DNA from: Erodium maritimum
Lineage: Eukaryota > Streptophyta > Magnoliopsida > Geraniales > Geraniaceae
NCBI GenBank assembly: GCA_963921825.1
Contig: OY997588.1
Span: 132,091,203 to 132,155,202, forward strand
DNA: 64,000 nt
Direction of reading: 5' to 3'
Positions 1 to 11,700 of the stretch are shown one piece after another (position 1 is the stretch's first letter; the number at the start of each line of letters is the position of its first letter). Below the pieces are notes generated by a model. The model saw nothing but the letters and a program-made list of their open reading frames with translations, was not told where the DNA came from and did no database searches. Position numbers and translations under genes: made by a program.

Positions 1-92
1 GGTTCCTTGAGATTGCATTCACTGTATGGGTCTCTTTCCTCACCTAAACTCTCCCTTAACTTAACTTCCCTGTCAAGTGTCAACCCAATAGT

Positions 93-480
93 CAAGGTTC
101 TAAAAGTCGTTAGATACCAGTTGAACGGTTATAACCTTCGAAAATTAATCGAAGACTAAACGGGGATTAATCGGATTTATATTTTTCTATTTTTAAATTT
201 TTTTAGTAGATATATTATTATATATAGAAACAAAATATGAATTTTCTTATATTAAAAATGGTAACAAATATTTAAAATACCTAAAAAACAAATCAAAAAA
301 ACTCAGAAGCACAACTCTTAATATCACCAACAACAAACAACTCAACACAATCATCTAATTATTTTAATTTAGCCACTATAATATATAAAATCGTTTTAAG
401 CGCCTAATCAGATCGACTAAACATGATATGGGGCCTAGGCGGGCGCTTAAGAACACCCGATCGAAACTTTTAAAACATTG
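93..480. mobile_element. Non-autonomous hAT-type element (MITE), 388 bp
   Basis: The ends are imperfect inverted repeats: CAAGGTTCTAAAAGT at the left and, read on the minus strand, CAATGTTTTAAAAGT at the right. A perfect 8-bp direct repeat, CCAATAGT, lies just outside both ends (85-92 and 481-488). An 8-bp target-site duplication is the signature of hAT transposases. The interior is AT-rich, has no coding capacity, and ends in a GC-rich patch (about 430-460). It must have been mobilised by a transposase encoded elsewhere. Confidence 0.8.
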
Positions 481-488
481 CCAATAGT

Positions 489-1136
489 ATGAAACTGGAC
501 ACTTATATGTTCATTTATCCTGCGTACTTATCCCTTTTTTTAGTTTATGTCCTACTTTAATTTGCATTGGTGACAGCACTGACAGGTTTATAATTACATA
601 TTGTTGTTCTAAGATGTAAAGTAATATATCCTTTGGAGAAATTGATGAATAATATTTAAAATATTATTTAAATCATGCATTAATACGTACCCATTTACAG
701 ACAAGGACAGACCAAGTTGATTGGATAGTGGTAGGATCCATCTCATGAATCTTATCGTCCCAAACGAATCCGAACCTATCACTTTGGACAAACAGTAACA
801 CGTGGTGTTTTGCTTTCACGTGACTGCTTACGTGATTTAGTCACCCATATTTGCTTCCTCACCCCATTTTTATTCTCTTTTCTTCACTAGTTTTCCGCTC
901 AAGCAAGCAACGCGTTATATTAAATTTCACATCTACACATTTTAATTCATGGATGGAGTAATATGCTCAAATAAAAAATCATGGATAGAATATATGCATG
1001 TTACAGGTAGAAATACGAGCATAATCCTTGAGATATAAAATTTTGGTGTTTATTATACGTAATTGATTGATATTCATAGACATTAAGCATGTTATTCTAT
1101 GCCTGAAAAACGAACGAGCCATTGACTGATAGGATG
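489..1136. other. AT-rich stretch with no recognised gene
   Basis: I see no recognisable protein, repeat end or RNA gene here. Open frames are short and have no family features. It is the insertion site of the Harbinger element to the right. Confidence 0.5.
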
Positions 1137-1139
1137 TAA

Positions 1140-1999
1140 GAGCATCTTCAGTCGTAGGTGGTTCGCTGACGGTTTGATGCTGGCGAGACGAAACGTCGGT
1201 GCATAGTTGATGTTTCGGTGCTGGCGGAAGGGAGCGTCGTTTACGTTATCGACGACACCATCCGCCAGCGCCAATGGCTAGTTCCCATTTGACCAATTGT
1301 TGACTCTTGAAAAAAAATAAGTTTTTATTTTGAGAACACAAAAATTAATTGCTAATGAACTCAAATTAGCTATAAATTCAAATATTTAGGCTCCAAAAAA
1401 TTCACACCTTACATGTCTAATCTCTCTAATCTTTCAAATCTTGTGTTTTATATTTATTGTTCGAAATGGCGAACAATTCCGATGCTAGAAGAGAGTTTCA
1501 TGCCAACGAACGGAGGCTCGAACGAATGTTGGACCAAGCACTCGAAGATCGCATGTTTAGTGATGTTGTGCAAGGTTTGCTAGATGAAGCCATGGTCGCA
1601 GCACAACCACAGAAGAAGAAAAACTACAAGCGAGACCGAGAAGCTACCCACGAACGTTTAATGCGTGACTACTTCAATATGAACCCCGTGTACAAGGAGG
1701 TGCATTTTTGTCGCCGTTTCCGAATGTCAAAGGTGTTCATCTGCATTCTTCGTGCATGGGAGGATAACGATGTGTACTTCAGTCAACGGGTGGACGCTTT
1801 GGGCCAGGTGCCAGAGTGAGTTGTTGAAGAAAATATTAATTTACTCTATCAGCCAGCAACTGTCAGCCAGTGAAAAAACACCATTGGACTTACTGGCTGA
1901 TAGTTCTGGATGATAGAGGAGAGGAAAACTGATTTAATATTTTTTATTCTATCATTCAGCACGATCAGCTAGCAACCTTGTTAAAGACCGGAGATGCTC
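1140..1999 (+). mobile_element. Truncated PIF/Harbinger DNA transposon, 860 bp
   Basis: The terminal inverted repeats are GAGCATCTTCAGTC at the left and GAGCATCTCCGGTC at the right end read on the minus strand. The 3-bp target-site duplication TAA is present at 1137-1139 and 2000-2002, as expected for PIF/Harbinger. The interior carries a 5' piece of the transposase gene but no DDE catalytic domain, so this is a deletion derivative that still has both ends. Confidence 0.8.
1457..1819 (+). pseudogene. N-terminal fragment of a HARBI1-like transposase
   Basis: A 120-aa open frame, or 117 aa from the second Met (MANNSD). The first half is charged. The second half contains RLMRDYFNMNPVYKE, then CRRFRMSK and a segment ending near YFSQRVDALG, which matches the conserved N-terminal region of plant PIF/Harbinger transposases. 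Intact proteins run to about 400 aa and carry a DDE nuclease; this frame stops well before that domain and nothing downstream inside the element resembles it. It may still bind element ends but cannot be catalytic. No expression signal is evident. Confidence 0.7.
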
Positions 2000-2002
2000 T
2001 AA

Positions 2003-2639
2003 GAAAAATTAATCCTCTTAAAAAATTAAAATAATAATACTAAAGTTATCTGATTTTAAAGTTTCTGTAATGAAAAATAAATATCCTTTTGGGTTTTGAG
2101 TGACGATACTCGTGAAGGTTATTTTTTTATGGGTGAATTTTAATCTAACTATAATAACATACATTCATTTAAAAAAAATAAGTAATGAGAGTATATGGTT
2201 ACGTAGCATCTCGTAGACACGTGAGACATATTTTGTAATCGTGTTTAAAAATGTATTTAAATACTAAACACATACCTATTGTTTTTTTCTCAGAGAAGTT
2301 TTATATATACCTCCCTCATGAAGAGAAAAGAGGCAGCCTACAAGAAATATGTTCGAAAACAGAACTACAACGTATCTTACTCGGGCCAAAAACCAACAAA
2401 AAAACAAACATGAGAACTACTGCAAGAAAACAAGAGAAGCATAATAAAGACATTGTGACTAACACGAGGGTGCCTGCCTCACTCTCTGCCCACCAACAAT
2501 TTGGATCAAATGAATCTCCTAAAACTCACAACCATATACATGCACGGTTTACCGACAGAAACAGAAGAAAATCTCGGGCACAAAGCCCTCCCCACTTCCG
2601 ATGACGCATTTTAATCCTTTGGAGCACCTGCTTAACCTC
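2003..2639. other. AT-rich flank, no gene recognised
   Basis: A 117-codon open frame at 2251-2604 has no recognisable domain and a low-complexity composition. Given the LINE-like coding remnant that follows on the minus strand, this stretch may be the 3' untranslated end of that LINE, but I see no clear poly(A) tail or target-site duplication. Confidence 0.35.
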
Positions 2640-3096
2640 TAGTAGTTACCCCTGTAAAAACCATATCATTCCTCGCTAGCTACACCTCCTACACAAGCGC
2701 ACTCACATGTACCCACACCTTCTATAACCATCTTGGAGCCAAATCAGTCCAATTCACCATTGGACATCCACAAGAATAGACCAATTCAGACCCCACCATT
2801 TTAGATTTCCTGACCATACCAGCCATATAAAATCACAATGGACGAGGGGATGATGATATTCTTCAAAATGCAAACAAACACAAATCCACATGCTTCTGAG
2901 CCACCTTTCTCCACCAAAACAGAGCATTCTTCCCCTTTAGAACTCGCGTCAACTTAAAGAAACTTTCACAAAAAAATTGTTAAAAGTCCACCTAATCTAC
3001 CTTCAGATTCAACCCATTCACACGTCGTAACACGTAGGAACGCAAAAAAACTATGTGAGATTGTCTCCATGTTTGTCTCATGTATCAAAATAAACT
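2640..3096 (-). pseudogene. LINE (L1-type) ORF2 C-terminal remnant, zf-RVT-like
   Basis: Read on the minus strand, about 2750-2890 gives FEEYHHPLVHCDFIWLVW followed by LKWWGLNW. This is the typical zf-RVT zinc-binding segment near the end of plant L1 ORF2 (paired cysteines, HxLxxHCxF, then a tryptophan-rich stretch). The frame is broken on both sides. It is the remains of an L1 oriented to the left, whose body was interrupted by the solo LTR beginning at 3102. The sequence at 8686-8989 on the far side of that LTR should be the interrupted continuation. Confidence 0.55.
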
Positions 3097-3686
3097 TGGG
3101 ATATCACGCCCCAAATCCGGTTTTGACCGGACTCGAGACGTGAATCGGCGAAAAGATGGAAAAGCAGTTTTGAAGACAGAATTAAATCCATATAATAATC
3201 ATAAACCAGTAAAAAGACATAAGATGGGTCCTACGCCCAAGTTCAAAACCAACATAAGTTAAACCCGAAAACAGGGGTACGTCTCAACTAGGTAAACGAC
3301 ACCCGGTGTGAAGACCGCCTCGGTTTAAAAAGTTTTCTTTTATTTTTTTAAAAGTGTTCGTCGGAACGTCGAGGGTGAAAAATGGGTTTAATCTTTTATT
3401 CGTTCAAAAAATGGAATTTGATTCTGATTTGTTTAAAAAGAAAAATAAATAATAATAATAAAAAATAAAGGAATCGGACTGGGTCGGGCCAGACCCGGCC
3501 GAGCAGACCTGACCCGACCAGGCACCCGACCCTCTCTCCTTGCGCTCTGGGCCGTCCGGCCCGTTCTTTGCCTGAGGCCCATTTATGGCTCCAGCCCAGT
3601 TGCGTTTTGGCTTTAAAAACCGAGATTAGGGTTTTCAGCCCCAAATCTCTTCGTCTCCTTCAATCCTCTCTGAACCCACGCTGCTT

Positions 3687-3712
3687 CCTCTCTCTCTCTC
3701 TCTCTCTCTCTC
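3687..3712 (+). repeat. (CT)n microsatellite in LTR
   Basis: An uninterrupted run of about 13 CT dinucleotides inside the nested LTR, just downstream of a TTTAAAAA box near 3612. It looks like part of the leader region of the retrotransposon transcript. Confidence 0.8.
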
Positions 3713-5368
3713 CCGCTTCTCGAATCGCCGCCGCCCTCACGCCTCCTTCTCCCAAACCCTCGGCTCCCTTTCCTCTCACTCGACCGCCACCACCGAGCCG
3801 TCTCCTCCCCTCCCTTCTCCGTTCAGCCACCGTCTCCCTCCCCCTATCCCGAGTCCTCTTCGCTCAAACGAGCTCGCCGGCAATCTCCATCGCCGAGCTC
3901 TCCCCCGCTTGTCTTCCTCGCTCAGACGAGCCCACCGCCGTCCTCTCCGACACTCTCACACCACTGTCATCCCCGACCACCTCGCCTCCCTTCCTCGCTA
4001 GACCACCACGCGTCTCCTCGTAGGTCAGCCCGCGCCGTCCAGATCTAGGTCGGAGAGTTTTGCCGTGCTCTGCCGCCGCGCCCGACACCACGACCTTTCC
4101 CCCCGCCGTTCCCTTCCACACACGGTGAGCTTTGCACCGTGAGACCTCGGCGGGTTTGGTCATCGCCGATGGTTGGCCGGTTTCTGAACCGAATCTCTCT
4201 ACTTCCCTCTTTCTTCTTGTCTTGAACTTTGTGGGTCTAGAAACAGGAATCCTTCGGTTCTGTTTGTGTTGTTTCAGAAACTAAATAAATTAAAAGAAAT
4301 GAAATTAAAAATGAAAATCAGTTTTTATTGAAGAAATTAACAGAGTTTAAAGGTCAAGTTGTTAAAACGAATTTCAGATATAAATCTGGAAGGGTCTAAA
4401 ATAAGTTTGGAGTTAAAACGATTTTTGAACGGTTGAACGTTGATGAGCTGAACGTTAAAATCGAACTTGGAACGGGACAAAAACGGAACGTAGAATCGTG
4501 CTTCGAAATCCGTGCATTGGGACCCGTGCCTCGGAAACGTGCACCGGGTTCTGAGTTCGGTGTGCGGGTGCTCGAACCCGATTCGTCGTAACCCCGCTTT
4601 TAGCCCGCTCGAGTCTAAAAGAAAACTTTTAATCTTAAATCGAAACCGTCGTAACCTTCTAAATTAAATTGTAAAACCGGTTTTAATTGTGTCTTTCGTT
4701 TTAAATTAGAGTCCGGCTTCGATCGAAGAGAAGACCGGAGGTAGCGAGCCAGGACGTCAGCAGCTAGGAGACGTAGCTGTCGGTTCGCCTTGAGGTAGGG
4801 AAGTAGCGGCAACCGGTTTAATTGTGGAAAGTTACTAGTATGCATGCTAAGAATTAATAAAACTGGAAAGACGTTTATATAAGATAATAACCGGACGAGT
4901 CGTAGTAACATGTAGGATGCGAACAACTAGAGTAGGCGATTGAACTGCGAACATTTACGTTTCTGTCTTGGGAATTGTTGTGCTGGTAGATCGGCCGTGT
5001 CGAGCCGTAGGTTGCGGGTTGTTTGGTTGCCTGATTGTTGTTTGATATGCCTGACTTGTGAGTCGTTGTCGTTAGGGTTAATAGACAAGATTAGTATAAC
5101 CGTTGAGCTTGTTGTTGTTATGTATGGGCGAGTGTGTCGTGGTTGTGTTGATCTGAATCCTTGGTTGTGTGATGGTCGGGTGAGTGATAGACCGACGTGA
5201 CTGGTTGTGGTAAGATTGTTGGGCTTGGTAAGCCGTGTTTAATTATGAAAATTGTAATATTTATCTTGTTGTGTGTTCCGAGAAAATACGTAACTAGAGT
5301 GATACTTGCACCGTGGGATAGTTCTGGGGTAGTGTGTCGCAAGGCCAAGGATGGCGTGTTTGATACCC

Positions 5369-5518
5369 GAGTCTATGTGACGGGAAGATTATGGCCCTGA
5401 GTCTATGTGACGGAAAAATTATGGCCCTGAGTCTATGTGACGGGAAGATTATGGCCCTGAGTCTACGTGACGGGAAGTTTATGGCCCTGAGTCTACGTGA
5501 CAGGAAGACGTTCGACTG
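5369..5518 (+). repeat. Five tandem copies of a 30-bp unit inside LTR
   Basis: The units begin GAGTCTATGTGACGGGAAG and end ATGGCCCT, at 5369, 5399, 5429, 5459 and 5489. They differ by one to a few bases each, and the last degenerates. A further partial unit lies near 5545. The period is exactly 30 bp. It lies within the nested solo LTR, and I did not see it in the other LTRs of this family here. Confidence 0.9.
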
Positions 5519-8500
5519 AGGGATTGTCGGTCTAGGATGTTACCCCGAGTCTACGTGACAGGTAGGTGTCGGGACCGAGGCTTCGTGTTACGGTACGACA
5601 TAAATGGTTGGGTGCATTCGGTGGTGTTGGGAACTGTCGTTCGGATTATGGGTTTTTTCTGCTGAGTGTTCCGGTACGATATGAGGGTGTCGGGCTGTGG
5701 ACAGCCGACCGAGTAGGGGACTGCGGTACGGGACGTGTTATGCTTTTACAATTTACTTTATGTTTAATGACGTGTTACTTGGTGTGCTGGTTGCTGTTTG
5801 TGCGGTTTGTTTGTTTATGGTTGTGAGCGTGAGTTGGCCTTGAGTTGAGGATTGTGGTTACGAGTTCCGTTGAGAATTAGTTGTGTGCAGCTTGCTTATA
5901 ACCTTAACTACTTTTCCTACTGAGCGAAAGTTCACCCCCTTATCTTGTTGTTTTTCAGGTTCTAAGCGGGAAGTGTACTAGCTGGATGCTCGATTGCTTG
6001 GGAGCTTACGAGGGTCCTAGACTAGTAGTCTAGAGACGTACTATTCGTTTTTGTTAAACTCTTTTACTGTTGTTTTTACCGAGTGTCGACTCGTGGCATT
6101 GTAAAGGTTTTAAATTTGATTTGGAGACTCGTTGGCTTTATTTTTTATTTAAAATTATTATGGTTTTAGTTCACGTCTCGAGTCCGGTCAAAACCGGATT
6201 TGGGGCGTGACACCCGGACTCTCGCTAAGCTCCCAAGCCTCGAGACGTCCTCTAATCCAACTCACGGTCAAAACTTGTAGGAACAATAGTGAAAGGGATG
6301 AGCGTTTCGCTCAGTAGGAAAAATTAGTAAAGGGGATGAGCAATTCGCCCACCACTACGGATACCCGTCCAAGTATGGCATACTAGTAAAGCAATAACAA
6401 CTAACGAAAATCGAACAGGAAAACACAAATATCGATACTTGATCCAAGTCAAGAACACAAATACAACGGAAATATCTACAGTGACACCAGTTGCAAACAC
6501 GACAGTTGAAAACGGAGGAACCAGTCACACCTCATACCTGACACCAAACCGTCACGAGGACGGTTCTCAACAACCAAAACTACACCACATATTTCACACG
6601 GGAACTCATCCAACACAACTCATACCCGATGACATACAGTCATACGGTCCATTACCAAATACCCATAACGTTATCACCCAAGTCACACAAGAATCACATA
6701 ACAGGCATAAGTAACCACATCGAACCAAAACTAACCAACACACACAGTAAGTATCCAATAATACGCCGGATCACACAGCACGGCTTAAACATATCATACC
6801 GGAACACACATCATCGACCTAGATATCATCCCGGAACACTCAGCGTCGGGGTACGAATCATACCGGAACACACGGCATCGGTTTATAAATCATCCCAAAC
6901 ATATCATAGCGGAACACACAACATCGGCATTCGGCACCGACATCTAGTCGGAAGGCATGCGTGCCTCAAACATACAACAAGTCAGACATTACCATGACAA
7001 CCCTCAACAAGAGGTAACACACAGTCATGACCGATCATCAAATGTCAATAATATTGCACTTATTACCACTACTTACTCATAACACGATTCACATAGCATG
7101 CCATCTTAATCATCAATTCGCATAACGCACGAAGCTCACCCACATACAACGCCTCAAACATGTCACAAGGCAATGGTTCAAAAACAACATTCACACAGGT
7201 AAACCACAACCATCACACAACCCTACGGGCACGACATGGCCCACATGCAATTCTACAGCACGGCAAGTCCCAAACCTACGGGCACGACATGGCCCGCAAG
7301 TGATTCCACATTTTAAACGACTACACTAGGTATTCACATCCTACATGTGATTCTACAATTATTCCGGTTACTCATATCCTAGATGCAATTCTAGTAACTT
7401 TCCTTAATTGAACAAGTAACCGCTAATTTTCCCTACCTCAAAAGCAATCCAATCTAGCAGTGACGACCTGACTAGCTTCCTCCTTCTCCACGAACAAGTC
7501 GGACTCTAAGTTAACAACGTAACACAAAAAAATCAATATTAGTCCAAAGTCGATCAAAGCGGAAGGACACCCAACCGGGCACCACACAACGAAACCCGAG
7601 GCAAGGCTTGAATCCCGAGGCAGGGCTCATATTTCCATGTTCCCGCCACCGGCCCACCGTGGCCGAAGATCCGGCGAGCCTCCGGTCGCCGGAAAACTTC
7701 ACATTTTCTCCCAAAAACGTCCCAAACGAGCTCTAGGTCCTTAATCTCTCAAGTTTCAACTAAAAACATCATCAATTTGCTCCAATTTCATATTTCCCCC
7801 AATTCCAAAAGTTAGGGTTTCACCAAATTCTTCTAATTTCACCCATTTTCTTCCATTACTACTTAATTCCACCAAGGTTTTATCATTTCCAACAAGACCC
7901 AATCCAATTTCATCTAAATCCAACAAGACCCACAATCTTAAGTTCTTCAAAAGTGAAAAAAAATGGGTTCTTACCGTAGGAAATAAAGAGATGAAGAGGA
8001 ATATGGAGAAATTGAGGAGTTTTGATGGTAGAATTAAAGAGAAATAATCTTCTTTTTCAACAATGGAGGCTCAAGCTCTCTTTTCTCTCTCTAAATTTCA
8101 GCCAAGGTAAGAGAAATGCTTAAATTAGGTTCACATGTGGCCTTTAACTTAAAGAGGAAAGGTCCAAAAGCTCATTTCTCCTTATCTCACCATTTTGGGA
8201 AAAAGTAAGGTCAATGGTGTCTTTTTCACTCTCCTTTTCTCTCCTCCACCTAATTAATGTCAAGTGTCTATGTGGGTCCATCTCCACTCCCAAATATCTC
8301 AGCCCCGCTTTAGTTAATCCGATAAAACCCTATTTCGATCCCATTTGACCCAAAATTGACTTTTTCGCAAAAACACTTATTTAAAAGGAAATGACTCAAC
8401 TAAGTTAACCGTAATGACGGCTAAATGTTTTGGGTGTCGGATAGGTCCCGAACGACCCCCGGAGTCCCGGTTGACTTTTTCGGCACAAAGTCAACTTTTT

Positions 8501-8685
8501 CCGAAATTGTCTCAAAAAGCCCGAAGCTTTCCCAAACCTAACTTGATCGCTTTAGAGTTCTCTTAAGGTCCGAAATGACCCTCGGGTTCAAGCCTGTGCT
8601 TATTTGAATAAATAACAGAATTTGACTTTAATTCTGTTTCCTGCCGGTTTGACCGACGTTGACCGGACGTGGTTCTTACATGGGA

Positions 8686-8989
8686 CGACGAATCTTGAAA
8701 ACTTCTCGTAACATTCTCCTCTTCTGTAGCGAGGAGGCTTCTCTCACATTCTATGAGAGGTGTATGAAACTCATTGTGTAAGGGGAGAGATTACCGTCCT
8801 CACCTCGATGAGGAGATGATCTTAAATCGTCATTTGAGATACTTTAAAGTCTTGCTTGCATACCCAAGGGTTTTGTTCCGCATCCAACTCCTTTAACTGC
8901 TTCTACAATTCATCTCTCGTTGCCTTTTTCTTAAAGTCAAGTGAGATGTAAAAGGCCGAGCCTTAGAAACATCTTGGCCCTTCTTCTCC
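8686..8989 (-). other. Probable continuation of the L1 remnant
   Basis: Before the solo LTR inserted at TGGGA this sequence was contiguous with 2640-3101. On the minus strand a stretch near 8900-8940 reads KKKATRDEL, lysine- and arginine-rich as in L1 linkers, but frames are broken and no domain is certain. Confidence 0.3.
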
Positions 8990-8992
8990 TTA

Positions 8993-9245
8993 GAGCACCC
9001 ACAATGCTAAAGTGGGGAAGCTGGCGGGGAGGTGTTGGTGGGGAGGATAAAAAGTTATATTTTTGGCTTACAGTCGGTACTAATAGTCAGTATCCTACAA
9101 TGTTAGGTGGTAAAGAGTTGATGGTAAGTGCCTTTTTCTTTACAATTTTGCTCACCGCTGGCGTTGAGAAGAGGTGGTGAGCTCAACATCTCTCTTCACC
9201 ACCAGCGTTGAAAGGCCAGCTCCACGCCCACCGTTGCGGATGCTC
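8993..9245. mobile_element. Tourist/Harbinger-type MITE, 253 bp
   Basis: The left end is GAGCACCCACAATG and the right end, read on the minus strand, GAGCATCCGCAACGG. The 3-bp target-site duplication TTA is at 8990-8992 and 9246-9248. There is no coding capacity. The GAGCA start is shared with the Harbinger elements at 1140 and 44395, pointing to mobilisation by the same transposase group. Confidence 0.75.
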
Positions 9246-9396
9246 TTACCAAGGTCAGGCCAAAAATTTCCCTTTGTGATTGAACGAGTTGCCACTTTTT
9301 ATATATCGATTCTCGTACCTAGCATCTTTTTCTTCCGTTTGGAAACCGTAGTACCCAACATCGTGTCCTTGGTGTCACACGACGCCTTCTCCGACC

Positions 9397-11015
9397 TGTT
9401 GGGTCTCTAGGTAGGGCTGGAGATGAACCAACTCGCAACGGAAAATCAATGAAAACCAAGAGACGATTAAATCCATGAAACAACTAACAAAAAATGGATT
9501 CACAAGAGAAAAATTCAGCATTATTTCTTACCAAAACAAAAACACCGGGTAACGAATGATTGGCTTGAGTCTCCAAAACGCCTATGTATCCATATGGGAA
9601 TCAAAGCCACGTAGTTCTTTTCTTTGAGGACTCAAGAACACAAAAATGGAGGTGGGAGCTTGCCTTGGCCGAAATTGCAAGGGAGAGGAGGGAGAAGTTG
9701 TGTTTCCTATTATTGTCTTGTGTTTGTTATGTTGAAAAAAGATGACTTAAACATAACAAACTCCATCAACTTGTCAAACTAAAAGCATGAGACAAGTATG
9801 GTGTCAAGTAAGGTGTAAATAGGACAAAGTATGGCTAGACAAGATGGGGTTAGGTGGTGAATCACCAACACCTTAATCCTTGTCTTGCTTACTTAGTACT
9901 AATTAATCAAGACTTAATTAATTAGTTCCATGGGCCTTGATTGCATTGGCCTCTCATGGGCCTCTTGGAACATGGCATGTGGCCATTCCCAACGAGGTCC
10001 CGTGATGCGCTCATCGCCTCCAAGCCTTCCATGCCGGAAATGTTCAACATTATCCGACGTGATCAATCCCAAGACTCCAAACCTTGTCTCGATCCGTAAT
10101 GTCATATTCACTTACGGGCACATGACCCAAAACCTAGTTTTGGTCATGTCCCGAGACAACTCCCTTTTGACCATTCTCCATAAATGTGTCAATGAGTTTC
10201 ATCCTACGGTGTGACCCTTAGGTTTATGCATGTATATAGATCAACATAAAATCTCATTTTACTTGATCATATTTAAGTGGCAACTAACGAGACTTTAGTA
10301 TTGCCTGACATTGCATAACAAATCGACCCTGTCGATTCTAACCTTTCCGTTCTCAATCATTGTTCCTTCATATGTGAGATGACTGAATATATGATACCCA
10401 GTATCATGTGCATGGCCATGTTATTCTTTTAGTAACTCTCGATCAAGCGGCCGAGAACCGATATCTTTCCCGTACCGTAGTATAAGGGATAAATCCCTTA
10501 GCCGTCTTTCGTGTCACTCATGTAGTCTGTCCCCAAGCCAATCCTGGCCGTTATGGAAGCCCTGTTACGGACAACGTTAGACTCAGGTCAAACTCAGTTG
10601 TTTACTGCATAGCGATCACAAAAACTCCTCGGTCTAAGGACACATGACAAGCTACGACAATGAATATGTTCATGACTTGATCTATGACACATATTCATGT
10701 CGGTTCGTCCAATATCATGTCCCACATGATATCTATGATCAGACTCCGGAATCCCATTCCAGTGACTAACAGAACTTAAGCCATAAAGATCCATCTTTCA
10801 TACTAGACGCTTCTAGTGAAGCTTTGTTGACTAGGGACCCATCGAGTGTGGTCTATCTCGATCTATGGTTCTATTTGCATGGTGGGCATAGATCAGAGCA
10901 CACATCGATATATTACTCCAACACATAAGTAATATAAAGCCGCTTTAATTTTATTGCTAACGATGATATATACATTTGGACTTTTAGGATTGAACTACGG
11001 GCACTAAGTCTAACA
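9397..11015 (-). mobile_element. Solo LTR, TGTTGG...CTAACA family, copy 1
   Basis: This 1619-bp sequence is bounded by TGTTGG and CTAACA, with the 5-bp target-site duplication CGACC at 9392-9396 and 11016-11020. It aligns by eye along most of its length with 45216-46795, including a shared block around GTGTGACCCTTAGG and the end ACGGGCA...CTAACA. No internal region is present. The strand is inferred: read on the minus strand the ends are TGTTAG and CCAACA, the usual form of Ty1/copia LTRs. The superfamily is therefore only a guess. Confidence 0.7.
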
Positions 11016-11159
11016 CGACCGACCTATAACTACCTCACCCCCACCCGACGCTACTTCTCCTGAAACCTACATTTCTGGAACAGTGGATAGAAAGCCCGCC
11101 AAAATCAAGGGCGTAGCGCTCAGACACGATACGAGATGCACATGAGCTTGACCTCGGAT

Positions 11160-11700
11160 CAATAGTTTGTTGCCCTTGCTTCTGACTAGCCCATCTCCCC
11201 TCCCAATGAACCCCGTTGGCTACGCTCTATTCAACCTCGTGAACCTGCAGGCAGACCATATACTGAGAGGATTCCAACCCCTTACTCCCCATATCTCCTT
11301 GAAAAGGGAAAGAGGTCATTGGAACTTGTGCTGGATTCATAATCGACAATGTCACCGAAAATAATTCATCTCCAGACCGAACTCAATCCGGCGAGAACAA
11401 GAAAACCCAAGGTCAACCTAGAACAAAACGAAGGCTTCGTCTAGGCAGTAACCCGAGCTAGATTAGGGTGAACATGCACAATCGAACCGATTACTCCCAT
11501 TACCGCCTCCAAATTTTCTTTATTCCAACCATGGATGGGGAAACCTTGCACCAACACATGCACCCAGCGAAACACCCCATCCTTCAACAACAACTCTTCC
11601 TTTTCGAGTCCCATGACCATTCACTAAGAGAGCCAACTCCATCGAGCTTCACGCATCCTCTCTTCAAAGATATTATTTGAATAGGAGACAACCACGACCC
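11160..11700 (-). pseudogene. L1-type LINE ORF1 remnant (DUF4283-like)
   Basis: On the minus strand around 11470-11610 the translation includes WVHVLVQGFPIHGWNKENL followed by a segment ending VHVHPNLARV. This resembles the DUF4283 nucleic-acid-binding region of plant LINE ORF1 proteins (pattern WV.V.GLPLH.W..ENL). The flanking frames contain stops. It has the same orientation as the L1 remnant at 2640-3096 and lies on its 5' side, so both may come from one L1 broken up by the LTR and MITE insertions between them. Confidence 0.5.

Larger units (their letters stand above)
3307..6212 (+). mobile_element. Nested solo LTR of the same family, opposite orientation
   Basis: It starts TGTGAAGACCGCC and ends GGATTTGGGGCGTGACA, the reverse complement of the surrounding LTR family's ends. 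The 5-bp target-site duplication CCCGG lies at 3302-3306 and 6213-6217. Its right half (about 4750-6212) is recognisably the reverse complement of the left part of LTR A at 23.1-24.7 kb. A CT-rich leader-like block with a (CT)n run lies at 3640-4000 and a 30-bp tandem repeat at 5369-5518. Open frames in the leader-like block are proline- and serine-rich with no known domain, and I do not regard them as genes. Confidence 0.8.
3102..8680 (-). mobile_element. Solo LTR of a Ty3/gypsy family, itself interrupted
   Basis: The left end reads TATCACGCCCCAAATCC and the right end GGTTCTTACA. Both match the ends of the LTRs at 23-42 kb, although the usual TG start is mutated to TA. A 5-bp target-site duplication, TGGGA, flanks it exactly (3097-3101 and 8681-8685). 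Removing the nested LTR at 3307-6212 and one CCCGG leaves about 2.67 kb of LTR and no internal region, so this is a solo LTR produced by LTR-LTR recombination. By comparison with the larger element, which has a primer-binding site, the parent was transcribed leftward. The LTR interior has no coding function. Confidence 0.8.

Noticed and set aside
3568-4163. Overlapping proline/serine-rich frames on both strands
   Set aside because: They lie in the CT-rich leader-like part of a solo LTR with a (CT)n run. The composition alone explains the open frames.
3104-6212. A single DNA transposon with 40-bp terminal inverted repeats
   Set aside because: The left repeat belongs to the outer LTR (TGGGA duplication) and the right one to the nested LTR (CCCGG duplication). 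The two LTR assignments explain every end.
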